Translations under genes and position numbers: made by a program
Part shown: positions 38,544 through 46,330 of the stretch, piece after piece
Layout: every line of letters starts with the position of its first letter
Numbering within the stretch: the stretch's first letter is position 1
DNA from: Candidatus Vondammii sp. HM_W22
GTDB lineage: Bacteria > Pseudomonadota > Gammaproteobacteria > Chromatiales > Chromatiaceae
NCBI RefSeq assembly: GCF_022530855.2
Contig: NZ_CP099567.1
Span: 1,612,001 to 1,676,000, forward strand
DNA length: 64,000 bases
Direction: 5' to 3'
The notes under the pieces: model-generated
What the model was told of the DNA's origin: nothing
Databases searched by the model: none
Seen by the model: the letters and a program-made list of their open reading frames with translations, nothing else

Positions 38544-40011
38544 GGCCCTCCTGTTTTTTGCTCGTCACTTCTGACTGGCTACTCTCCAGAGACGGCGGCT
38601 CCTCCTGAATATCCATCACCTGAAGATGCTTGTCGCTGTTTCCATTCTGATCCAACGCTTCGCTAACCTCCTCTTCTTCAGTTTCCTGGGCCTCTTCTGA
38701 ACTGTTCGATAGCTTACGCACCAGGAGCTTGCTGATGCGCAATCCTGTCACGTCTCTGGTGATAAACTCATAACCTTCATGGATGATGGAGTCGCCTATT
38801 TTCGGCAACCGGTCAAACAGCCTGAAGGCAACACCGCCAATCGTCGTCATCACCGGATCTTCAATATCAAAATTGGTCAGATTGTAAAAATCCGTCAGGC
38901 GCATATCACCGGGCACGGTGTAGCTATTTTCATCCTCTTCCTGATAGTACTCCTGCCCTACCATTTTCCCGGTGATTTCACCGAAGATAAATTTCAGAAC
39001 ATCTTTCATGGTAACAATACCGAGCACCTCGCCATACTCGCCCAATATGATGGCAACGCGGGTATTGTGTGCCTGGAAATAGTCAAACATCTCATCCACC
39101 TTCTTTGTCGGCGGAACGAAATGGGCAGGCTTCAGAATCATATCCAGCGTGACATCGGTAAGATCCCCACCGCCACGGACAATCTTCAGGATATCCTCCG
39201 AATGGATGAAACCGATCACATTATCCCAATGTCCCTCATAGACGGGGATTCGGGGATGGCAGTAGCTCCTGAACTTCTCTATCAGTTCTGTCACGGGAAG
39301 GACCGCATCAAGAAAGAGAATACGAGGGCCTGGTGTCATAATGCGGGATATATCGGTCTCCGATGCCTCAAGAAGATTGTCGATCAGAACACGTTCTGTC
39401 GCATCGATAACCCCCGTCTCTTCACCCTCCTCCAGCAGTATACGCAGTTCATCCGGCTGCAGAATATTCTCCCGGTCCACTTCATCACCAACCACCAGTG
39501 TGGTGATTCGATCGGAAAGCAGTCGCACCACTTCTCGCAGGGGGGTGATAAAGATAATCCAGCGGGGAAGTATCCGTGCCGTAATACGCGTAGTGAACTT
39601 AACGGGAAAGCTGACGGCGATAGTCTTTGGTGTCACTTCGCCGATAAGCAGCAACAGGGGTACCATAATGATAATATTGATCCAGCTAATATCCTGCTCG
39701 CCAAAAATAAGAAGCAGGATTCCGGCCATGTTGACGGCGGAAGCGATATTGACCAGTTCGTTACCACAGAGGATCGAAATGATAAGACGGCGGGGCTCAT
39801 CCAGCATGGCATGAATGCTTTCTGAATGTTTGTCCCGTGACTGCCTGAGCTTTTGCAGGTCGATTCGGCTGATTGAGAAAAGCGCCGTTTCGGAGCCTGA
39901 GAAAACAGCCGATGAGAGCAACAGCAGGATCTGAAACAGGCAGCGAAGAGCCAGCTCCCACTGGTCGGGAGTGAAAGCAATAGAATCATAAAGTGCTTTC
40001 AGCTCACCCAT
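38524..40011 (-). CDS. CNNM/CorC-HlyC family membrane protein, longer paralogue
   Basis: 495 aa, same domain order: CNNM (LLSSAVFSGSETALFSISRI, VPLLLLIGEVTPKTIAVSFP), a CBS pair (RIMTPGPRILFLDAVLPVTE; VAIILGEYGEVLGIVTMKDV) and a CorC_HlyC domain (TIGGVAFRLFDRLPKIGDSI). An extra acidic C-terminal tail (about 55 residues, EEAQETEEEEVSEALDQNGN) is unlike its partner. Upstream gene of a two-gene operon; tandem CNNM pairs are common in gammaproteobacteria. These look like core genes trapped next to the mobile element. Confidence 0.92.
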   Translation of the reverse strand: MGELKALYDSIAFTPDQWELALRCLFQILLLLSSAVFSGSETALFSISRIDLQKLRQSRDKHSESIHAMLDEPRRLIISILCGNELVNIASAVNMAGILLLIFGEQDISWINIIIMVPLLLLIGEVTPKTIAVSFPVKFTTRITARILPRWIIFITPLREVVRLLSDRITTLVVGDEVDRENILQPDELRILLEEGEETGVIDATERVLIDNLLEASETDISRIMTPGPRILFLDAVLPVTELIEKFRSYCHPRIPVYEGHWDNVIGFIHSEDILKIVRGGGDLTDVTLDMILKPAHFVPPTKKVDEMFDYFQAHNTRVAIILGEYGEVLGIVTMKDVLKFIFGEITGKMVGQEYYQEEDENSYTVPGDMRLTDFYNLTNFDIEDPVMTTIGGVAFRLFDRLPKIGDSIIHEGYEFITRDVTGLRISKLLVRKLSNSSEEAQETEEEEVSEALDQNGNSDKHLQVMDIQEEPPSLESSQSEVTSKKQEGHDEPVK

Positions 40012-40213
40012 CGATATTCCCCCGTCATCTCAGCATACGCCTCAACTTGGCGCCGAGGAGTTTCTGATTTGCTAAAGCGGCTATGTTAACAACTCAAATG
40101 CGGCCTTTCATCTACTTGGCCTTTTTTCTGGAATTTTGCTGACTCTGATCAAGAAGCCACAGGCCACTCTAAGCTGCATACATTTTGGCAGAGACTGAAA
40201 CGTTTCTATAGAG

Positions 40214-40244
40214 AAAAAAGAAGGGCCGCAAATAGCGACCCTTC
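40214..40244 (-). terminator. Intrinsic terminator following the tRNA-like remnant
   Basis: Stem GAAGGG-CGC / GCG-CCCTTC (40220-40244) with an AAATA loop and, on the minus strand, a run of six T from 40219 to 40214. It follows the CCA of the tRNA-like remnant by 8 nt, as terminators follow tRNA genes. Confidence 0.75.
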
Positions 40245-40252
40245 TCAGATTT

Positions 40253-40276
40253 TGGTAGCGGGGGCTGGTTGCCAAC
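40253..40276 (-). other. tRNA 3'-end-like remnant, candidate attachment site
   Basis: On the minus strand this reads GTTGGCAACCAGCCCCCGCT then ACCA. It ends in CCA, has a 7-nt acceptor-like CCCCCGC and a shortened T-arm; it most resembles the 3' end of an initiator tRNA. No tRNA body is present in either direction. Integrative elements commonly use tRNA 3' ends as att sites and leave such remnants, and mobilisation genes start 170 bp away. No integrase gene is visible in the window. Confidence 0.4.
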
Positions 40277-40411
40277 GCTATCTAAATTACTGATTAACGC
40301 ATTCGATATAACCTCAAAGCTACCACCGCTTTCCATTACAACAAGCGCGTTACTATCAGAAAGCCCGACAAGTGAGGGAGTTCACGCTTCAATGGACGCG
40401 GATTATACCTA

Positions 40412-40449
40412 CATTTTCCCATCCTTAACAAGCGAAGGATGGGAAAATG
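40412..40449. promoter_or_regulatory. Perfect 15-bp inverted repeat overlapping the mobC start
   Basis: CATTTTCCCATCCTT (40412-40426) and AAGGATGGGAAAATG (40435-40449), 8-nt loop. The right half contains both the AAGGA ribosome-binding site and the ATG of mobC. It could be an operator, a translation-blocking hairpin in the mRNA, or the inverted repeat of oriT, which usually lies just upstream of mobC. Confidence 0.65.
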
Positions 40450-40869
40450 GGTAAAAATAATAACAGGTCAAACCAATATCCACCGCCATTTTCCATGCGC
40501 TTTACCGATGACGAACGCAAAGCGCTTAACCTTGCTGCCGCCGGTCGCCCTTTGGCGGCTTACATAAGGTGGCTGATCTTCAAAGAAGATATGCCCGAAA
40601 TGCCCAAAAAGCGCACTCGGGGGGAAAGTGCCAGCCAAGATCACAAACAACTCGCCAAACTCTTGGGCGCTTTGGGTAAATCCCGTATTGCCAGCAATAT
40701 CAACCAGCTTGCCAAAGCCGCCAATTCCGGCTCTTTACCGGTATCCCAAGAAATCATCAATGCCCTGAACGAATCCGTAGCCGCAATTAAGTGGATGAGA
40801 GCCACCCTTATAAAAGGAATGGGGATCAAACCTCAAAGCAAAGATAAGGATGAAAATAATGATCCTTAA
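40447..40869 (+). CDS. MobC-like plasmid mobilisation relaxosome protein
   Basis: 140 aa. The N-terminal RFTDDERKALNLAAAGRPLA with AAYIRWLIF is the ribbon-helix-helix-like MobC region; LGKSRIASNINQLAKAANSG is the conserved MobC C-terminal signature. It binds oriT with the relaxase and helps strand opening. It overlaps the relaxase gene by 20 nt, indicating an operon. The start codon is sequestered in a perfect hairpin. Unlike the degraded mobC at 25959, this gene is intact. Confidence 0.9.
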   Translation: MGKNNNRSNQYPPPFSMRFTDDERKALNLAAAGRPLAAYIRWLIFKEDMPEMPKKRTRGESASQDHKQLAKLLGALGKSRIASNINQLAKAANSGSLPVSQEIINALNESVAAIKWMRATLIKGMGIKPQSKDKDENNDP

Positions 40870-42172
40870 GGGTAATCAACGCGCCGGAGGCAGGCAAATG
40901 GCCATTCACCTTCTAAATGCTGAACAGAATGAGCATGTAAATGTGCATGAGGTCAGCGGATTCATGGCGGACGATGTTCTGGGCGCTCTCAATGAAGCCT
41001 ATGCCCTGTCCAAAGGGACACAGTGCAAGCAGTTCATGTATTCCTTGAGCCTCAATCCACCGCAAGATGAAGAGGTCTCCATCCAGACTTTCGAAGAAAC
41101 TTTGGATAGGATCGAAAAAAAGCTCGGTTTGGAGGGGCAGCCCCGCATCGTGATTTTTCATGAAAAGGAAGGTCGCCGCCATGCACATGCGGTATGGAGC
41201 CGCATAGATACTGAGGCAATGAAAGCCATCAATATTGCCTTTCCCAAACGCAAACTAAATGACATTTCAAAATCCCTGTATCTGGAACAAGGCTGGAAAC
41301 TGCCGGAAGGCTTCAAAGACAAGAATAAAAATAACCCACTCAATTACACAAGAGCAGAATGGCAACAAGCCGCACGCATTGGCCGCAGGCCAACGGATAT
41401 TAAGCGTGAGTTACAAGAAAGCTGGTCTCTCTCGGAAAACAAAAAGAACTTTGAGAATTCATTACGTGAAAGTGGCTATTCCTTAGCGCGGGGTGATCGT
41501 CGTGGCTATGTCGTTGTCGATATTCATGGTGAGGTTTACTCCCTGTCCAAACAACTCGGTGTTAAACAAAGAGCTCTTGAAACAAAGCTTGGTAAAACTA
41601 AATTATTGCCTTCTGTTACCGAGACAAAAGACAAGATCAGTGATCAGCTCTCTGGCTTGTTCACACGTTACAGCAATGAACTAAAAGCACAGCACCAGAA
41701 AGAAATGCAGCCTCTGCTTCGCGATAAAGAAAACATGACAACGGAACACAGGACGCTTCGCGCTCAATTGGACATTAAACTCAATGAGCGTTGGCAAGGC
41801 GAGGAATCGAAGCGCACTTCCCGAATTCGCACGGGCTTCAAAGGCTTTTTAGATAAGCTCAATGGCCGTTACTGGAAAACCCGCAAAACCAATGAACGTG
41901 AAACCTACCAAGCGAATGTTCGTGATCAAAAAGAACAGGAGGAGCTAATAAACAGTCAACTTATCGAGCGGCAAAATTTACAGGTACAGATAACTCTTAT
42001 GCGTGACAACCAAGAGCAAGAGCGCGCAGAACTGATCCGTGACCTTTCACACCTCAACGCCCACGAAAAAAAGGAAGGCCGCGTCGCTGAGAATTTTAAG
42101 TCTCGAGAAAAAGAGCACGCAAATAAAATGGATATTAATGATCTTGATACCGATATGGAGCCTGAAATTTAA
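40850..42172 (+). CDS. Relaxase/mobilisation nuclease
   Basis: 440 aa; nicks oriT and pilots the strand during mobilisation. The N-terminus MILKGNQRAGGRQMAIHLLN and VNVHEVSGFMADDVLGALNE are typical of a relaxase group of integrative mobilizable elements. The metal-binding histidines are in EKEGRRHAHAVWSRID (HxH). The C-terminal half is helical and highly charged (residues 270-440, coiled-coil-like). The start at 40850 gives MKIMILKG; family members start at the second Met (40859). No T4SS is encoded nearby, so transfer would require a helper. Confidence 0.88.
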   Translation: MKIMILKGNQRAGGRQMAIHLLNAEQNEHVNVHEVSGFMADDVLGALNEAYALSKGTQCKQFMYSLSLNPPQDEEVSIQTFEETLDRIEKKLGLEGQPRIVIFHEKEGRRHAHAVWSRIDTEAMKAINIAFPKRKLNDISKSLYLEQGWKLPEGFKDKNKNNPLNYTRAEWQQAARIGRRPTDIKRELQESWSLSENKKNFENSLRESGYSLARGDRRGYVVVDIHGEVYSLSKQLGVKQRALETKLGKTKLLPSVTETKDKISDQLSGLFTRYSNELKAQHQKEMQPLLRDKENMTTEHRTLRAQLDIKLNERWQGEESKRTSRIRTGFKGFLDKLNGRYWKTRKTNERETYQANVRDQKEQEELINSQLIERQNLQVQITLMRDNQEQERAELIRDLSHLNAHEKKEGRVAENFKSREKEHANKMDINDLDTDMEPEI

Positions 42173-42557
42173 CGGCTCATAAAGAAAGGATGACCAAATG
42201 GCACACCAATATTTTTACAGGATGCCGGTTACACCGTGAATATTCTCGATAGAACCCCCACAACATATTGATATTTTCTATTAGAAAAAACGGAATTGAG
42301 TACAGGCCACTACACGACTCTTTTATCAGGATAGGCTATGACGATCCAAGAACCTATTTACCTGAAGTCATTCAGGAAATATTGAACAGCAAAAATCCAC
42401 TTGTGGAAATTTTTCCTTATTAGCGTGCCCGTTTGTATGGGCTGCGTTTTCCGACAAGCCGTCTTTTGCTTGGAGGCGAAAAAAATTCAACCATCAGAAT
42501 GAGAAATTTGCCGCCGGTTTTATCCGGCAGCACTTAGGGTGATAAAGAAGTCACTTG
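42173..42557. other. Remnant region between relaxase and ardA
   Basis: No intact gene. From about 42265 to 42423 the plus strand has a stop-free frame without a start reading RKNGIEYRPLHDSFIRIGYD, PRTYLPEVIQEILNSKNPLV, ending at a TAG. It looks like the C-terminus of a lost gene, unidentified. A GC hairpin (TGCCG-CGGCA) lies near 42511-42532. Confidence 0.4.
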
Positions 42558-43073
42558 TTAGTGGCTCCAAAAAATATGCACTTCATCATGAGCCGTTTCG
42601 ATTGTATAAATATCACCGCTCATTTCCATGTCGCGCCCCATGCGTTCATAGTCAATGTAATACGCTAGGTTTTCAGGGATTTCGGACGTGTTATCAGTTA
42701 GCTCTTCTGCATAATCGTCCAAGGATTTGTAACAACCTGAATAGCTTTCTTCCGCTGCTTTTTTTGCATCTTCTAAAGACCCGCCAAAGTGATTTAATAG
42801 CTCACCGCCTATCGCAGGGTATTCGTCAATAAAAGAGGCAGTTTCTTGCACTGATTCAAGTCCTTCATATTCACTTAGTCCGTAACCGTCAAAGCCTTCA
42901 TAGTCATGTATGGCATATTCCTCTGCATCCTCAATGGGGCTGCTCTTAAGTATGCTTTGTACTTGTTCTTGGATATCATCAAGCTCATCACACGCATCAA
43001 TCCACGCTCCATGTAAATACCCACTGTTATACGCTGCCAGACACGCTACATAAATTCTGATTTCACTACACAT
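42558..43073 (-). CDS. ardA: Antirestriction protein ArdA
   Basis: 171 aa DNA mimic that inhibits type I restriction-modification enzymes during entry of mobile DNA. The start MCSEIRIYVACLAAYNSGYL matches the ArdA N-terminus, which fixes the start at 43073 rather than the longer upstream frame. AEEYAIHDYEGFDGYGLSEY and many Asp/Glu residues fit the DNA-mimic surface. Placed between the relaxase and a type I system on the same element, it would help the element enter hosts with other type I enzymes. Confidence 0.93.
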   Translation of the reverse strand: MCSEIRIYVACLAAYNSGYLHGAWIDACDELDDIQEQVQSILKSSPIEDAEEYAIHDYEGFDGYGLSEYEGLESVQETASFIDEYPAIGGELLNHFGGSLEDAKKAAEESYSGCYKSLDDYAEELTDNTSEIPENLAYYIDYERMGRDMEMSGDIYTIETAHDEVHIFWSH

Positions 43074-43405
43074 AGCCTTTTTCTCATAAATTCGATGTTG
43101 AGGTTTTGAGCGAAGCGTTTTTGCCTCGCGCATAAGCCTCTGGCGACTAGGCCGACTAGGCGGGGGTGAAAGAATCCAGAATAAATTGCGGAGGGTCTAT
43201 TCAGCAAAGTGCCAAATGGAAACCGTCATTTTTCTTGATTATGAGGGCGGTGCAACGCCCCTCGATATCTTCTACCCTGATTGATCAAGTGCACCTGAAA
43301 GGTGAAGCCAAACCATCCATCTTAATACAGGTGACCTTTCCCCCAAAAATAGAGCCATGACAAGGATGAGATTTCCAATTAGTCTGTGTATTAGGAGATC
43401 TCAAC

Positions 43406-43672
43406 ATGAAGAAGAAGCGTTACAGAGAAGAGCAAATTATTGGTGCCATCAAGCAGCATGAGTCAGGGGTAAAAGTTGATGACATTTGTCGTCAGTTCGG
43501 CATTTCAACCGGGTGCTTTTATAACTGGCGAAGCAAATACGCCGGGATGGATGTCTCAGAAGCCAAACGGCTCAAAGAGCTTGAAAGCGAAAACAACAAG
43601 CTTAAGAAGTTACTTGCCGATAAAATGCTTGAAGCTGAGGCGATGAAGGATGTGCTCTCAAAAAAGTGGTAA
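43406..43672 (+). CDS. IS407-group transposase OrfA
   Basis: 88 aa HTH/leucine-zipper protein as in the other copies, ending KKW at an A_AAA_AAG slippery site. Confidence 0.93.
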   Translation: MKKKRYREEQIIGAIKQHESGVKVDDICRQFGISTGCFYNWRSKYAGMDVSEAKRLKELESENNKLKKLLADKMLEAEAMKDVLSKKW

Positions 43673-44484
43673 AGCCTGCTGATAGAAAACAAATCGTGAG
43701 CTACCTTAAGTCGCGGTTCAAATTAAGTGAGCGTAGAGCTTGCCAATTAGTAGGCTTAAGTAGAACCGCTTTTCGGTACGTTACTCAATGGGGAAAAGAT
43801 GAGCCTCTACGCAAACGGTTACTTGAGCTGGCAAAAAAGCATCCGAGTTATGGTTATTTGTTTTTACATGGCCTCCTGAGAGGAGAGGGGCTTGTGAAAA
43901 ACAAGAAGCGGACCTACCGAGTCTATAACGAAGAAGGTCTTCAAGTGAGGACTAAAAAACGCAAGAAGATAATACGACCAAGAATGCCAACGATTATGCC
44001 CATTGGTAAAAATATACGCTGGTCAATGGATTTTGTCAGTGATCAGTTGGCTAATGGTCGCCGCTTTCGAGTATTTAATGTGATTGATGATTACTCAAGA
44101 GAAGTTATTGGCCAGCTCTCTGACTTCTCGATCAATGGTCACCAGGTCGCTCGTTTTTTAACTCAGGTAATTGAGCTAAGGAGCGCTCCGGATCAAATAA
44201 TCTGCGACAACGGTACTGAGTTTACTAGCAAGGCGATGTTCTACTGGCAAAAAGAAAGTGGCGTTAAGCTAGGTTTTATTCAGCCAGGTAAGCCTACTCA
44301 GAATGCGTTTGTAGAAAGCTTAAACGGTAAATTCAGAAATGAATGCTTAAATCAGCATTGGTTCAGGTCCATTGATGACGCTAGACATGAAATTGATCAA
44401 TGGCGAGAGCACTACAATCACGTGCGGCCTCATAGCGCATTAAATTATTTGTCACCTGTGGCCTTTGTGAATAGGGCCGCTTAG
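43666..44484 (+). CDS. IS407-group transposase OrfB
   Basis: 272 aa with intact DDE triad region (WSMDFV, CDNGTEF, FVESLNGKFRNE); probably expressed as an OrfAB frameshift fusion. GTG start overlapping OrfA by 7 nt. Confidence 0.93.
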   Translation: MVKPADRKQIVSYLKSRFKLSERRACQLVGLSRTAFRYVTQWGKDEPLRKRLLELAKKHPSYGYLFLHGLLRGEGLVKNKKRTYRVYNEEGLQVRTKKRKKIIRPRMPTIMPIGKNIRWSMDFVSDQLANGRRFRVFNVIDDYSREVIGQLSDFSINGHQVARFLTQVIELRSAPDQIICDNGTEFTSKAMFYWQKESGVKLGFIQPGKPTQNAFVESLNGKFRNECLNQHWFRSIDDARHEIDQWREHYNHVRPHSALNYLSPVAFVNRAA

Positions 44485-44771
44485 AATGAATTATCTCATC
44501 CAAGTCTTGGTATTAAGATGGGGGAAAGGTCACAGGCAGTTTTCATCACTGCCATTCAAACAATTAATTAATGTCCCTCCCTGTTACTTCGTTGCGTACA
44601 GCAACCTTTTGAAAGCCCCTACTTTTAGCGCCGATAGGCCATCAGACAAACAAGCGCATCCGCGCTGCTCCACATATTTCGCCCCAATGGGTGCTTCTCC
44701 CGACCTTAAGCGCAATGAACGGTCTTATCAAAGATCGTGATGTTCACGGTCTCCGACTAGAGGAGATAACA

Positions 44772-44945
44772 ATGAGATTAATAACAAGATTTGAATTGGC
44801 AGGAAAAACAAATGAAGAGCTTCACAGTCTCTTGAGACAAACTTTCAACGCAGTGGCATCAGGTGATAACAACCACAAGAGAAATGCTATTGCATCCATG
44901 CAAAACATTCAGAATGAGCTTCTATCAAGGACTTGCCATCCTTGA
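44772..44945 (+). CDS. Small hypothetical protein, 57 aa
   Basis: MRLITRFELAGKTNEELHSL, then LRQTFNAVASGDNNHKRNAI and ASMQNIQNELLSRT. A strong AGAGGAG ribosome-binding site sits 7 nt before this ATG, so I prefer it to the in-frame ATG at 44691. Predicted all-helical and soluble. It lies between the IS and the convergent defence module; its stop is 5 bp from the end of the convergent KwaB-like gene. Function unknown; small proteins of this shape occur in plasmid backbones. Confidence 0.6.
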   Translation: MRLITRFELAGKTNEELHSLLRQTFNAVASGDNNHKRNAIASMQNIQNELLSRTCHP

Positions 44946-44950
44946 TAAGG

Positions 44951-45778
44951 CTAACCCAATGTTTGAATAGAATTTGCAAGCCTTTTTTCATCACCAAGAA
45001 TAGTAGTGTAAAAACGTTGCCCAATTCCGTACATGAGGAACTTTAACTCTTCATCATTTGAAATAGAAAACGTCTTCTCCGCTTCATCATAAGAGATATT
45101 TTCACAATATCCATGAATATAATCCATTATTTGTGTCTTTTCTTCTCCTTCCAAGCCTGCGAAAGATTCAATAGCCAAAACGATCCGCTTTCTATTCGGC
45201 TTACTCACCTTTGACGCGTCATAACCATCGGAAAGCGCAATAAACGATTCACTCAAGAAAGTATTCACTTCCTCATGCGTGGCTTCTTTGTACAGTGCAT
45301 CAACGCCTTTAAAGATGCTCGATATAGTACCCAAATTTCTAAAAACCAAGACATTCTGACTTGGAACAAAAGCAGCATCAGGAAAAGGATTAATTAATAT
45401 TTTGTTATCGCTATTTTCAATAGTTACATTCTCCCCAAATTTCAAAATACTACGGTTCAAATAAGTTGATGGGGTAACCTTTTGAAAGCAGATAGCGTGC
45501 TCTTGAATTGCGCAAAGATACGATACATTCTTATATTTATCAGCCGGGATTTCGTTAAAACTTGTAGACACAATATCCTGCTTAATAAAATCCAAGCAAT
45601 ACGCCTTTTCTGTAAAATCTGATATTTTAAACAGGCTATCTTCATCGAGATTATGATCTGGAGAATACTCAACGAGTGAGTAATCATCAACATCAAACTG
45701 AAAGGTTGTTTGTCCAGAAAGCACTTTATAGTGAGCAGGATTACTCATTCTTTTTATTTTCGCGATCAGATAATCCAT
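44951..45778 (-). CDS. Soluble partner of a membrane protein, KwaB-like (tentative)
   Basis: 275 aa, no transmembrane helix. It starts MDYLIAKIKRMSNPAHYKVL; the middle has YLCAIQEHAICFQKVTPSTY and SQNVLVFRNLGTISSIFKGV, and the end GIGQRFYTTILGDEKRLANS. The run of beta-strand with 'I/F-F-x-x-L' then NRKRIVLAIESFAGL resembles the DUF4868/KwaB layout of the Kiwa phage-defence system, but I see no diagnostic residue and similarity is judged by eye. Strong context: last gene of a minus-strand series after hsdR and a four-helix membrane protein, 3 nt gap. A role as DNA-binding effector is inference. Confidence 0.55.
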   Translation of the reverse strand: MDYLIAKIKRMSNPAHYKVLSGQTTFQFDVDDYSLVEYSPDHNLDEDSLFKISDFTEKAYCLDFIKQDIVSTSFNEIPADKYKNVSYLCAIQEHAICFQKVTPSTYLNRSILKFGENVTIENSDNKILINPFPDAAFVPSQNVLVFRNLGTISSIFKGVDALYKEATHEEVNTFLSESFIALSDGYDASKVSKPNRKRIVLAIESFAGLEGEEKTQIMDYIHGYCENISYDEAEKTFSISNDEELKFLMYGIGQRFYTTILGDEKRLANSIQTLG

Positions 45779-45781
45779 TCT

Positions 45782-46330
45782 TTAGACCTTTTCTATAAAT
45801 GTATAATTATTAATACGATATGCCGTCTTTATCACCACATCTTTAGGCAACTTATACTTGTTTCTACTAATCAGAAATATTGACGCCCCATCACTTGTAA
45901 CAATATTGTAGAACTCAAATCTAAAAACTAAGAACAAGGGATTAAAGTAAAGTGCCTGAGATAGAAAGGTGAAGACAAATAAGATGCCATAGACAAAAAA
46001 TAATGCTTCAGCACTTCCAATACTTAACGCGACAAAAAAATAGCCCAAATAGCTTGGTAAAAAACTATTGTTTGCATGCTCAATAGAAACAACACTTCCA
46101 GATTTGAACTCATCTTTACCCAGCTTCGGGCATAGAACAATACTCAGCCAATTGATTAAAACCGGAACTAGCAAATAAACAAAATACGAAGCATAATTAG
46201 AAACATCAATCAAATATGGGCACAAACTCGGAAAGAAATGATCTAACGCATCCCCCTTTTGAACCAGAAAAATAATTACCAAGAGTGAAGTCGCATTAAA
46301 TGTCAGAAGCAGTCGAAATATTAAATTCAC
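45782..46330 (-). CDS. Four-helix membrane protein, KwaA-like (tentative)
   Basis: 182 aa with about four transmembrane helices (residues 5-24, 45-68, 92-112, 112-135) and a cytoplasmic-looking C-terminal tail of 45 residues (FEFYNIVTSDGASIFLISRN, YRINNYTFIEKV). Size, topology and pairing with a 275-aa soluble protein match KwaA, the membrane sensor of Kiwa. The ATG overlaps the hsdR stop as ATGA, so translation is probably coupled to hsdR. Low G+C relative to hsdR suggests the pair was added to the type I operon. Confidence 0.55.
   Translation of the reverse strand: MNLIFRLLLTFNATSLLVIIFLVQKGDALDHFFPSLCPYLIDVSNYASYFVYLLVPVLINWLSIVLCPKLGKDEFKSGSVVSIEHANNSFLPSYLGYFFVALSIGSAEALFFVYGILFVFTFLSQALYFNPLFLVFRFEFYNIVTSDGASIFLISRNKYKLPKDVVIKTAYRINNYTFIEKV

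Larger units (their letters stand above)
40012..40446. other. Intergenic region between CNNM operon and mobilisation genes
   Basis: No gene. It contains the presumed promoter of the CNNM operon, a minus-strand terminator, a tRNA-like 3' end remnant, and a perfect inverted repeat overlapping the mobC start (all listed separately). It is likely the junction between chromosome and integrated element. Confidence 0.5.
43332..44532 (+). mobile_element. IS3-family, IS407-group element, copy 3 (with target duplication)
   Basis: 1201 bp, ends TGACCTTTCCCCC and complement, flanked by the 4-bp direct repeat CAGG (43328-43331 and 44533-44536), the usual duplication length for IS407-group elements. This is therefore a clean, probably most recent, insertion. 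It differs from copies 1 and 2 by a few substitutions (for example KLLADK instead of KLLAEK; ACQLVG instead of ACLLVG). Confidence 0.95.

Noticed and set aside
38779-39825. 348-aa plus-strand frame antisense to the CNNM paralogue
   Set aside because: A mirror of the minus-strand gene, which has clear CNNM and CBS domains; the antisense translation has no recognisable pattern.
40253-40276. Complete tRNA gene
   Set aside because: Only the 3' arm is present; no anticodon or D-arm can be folded within 100 bases on either side.
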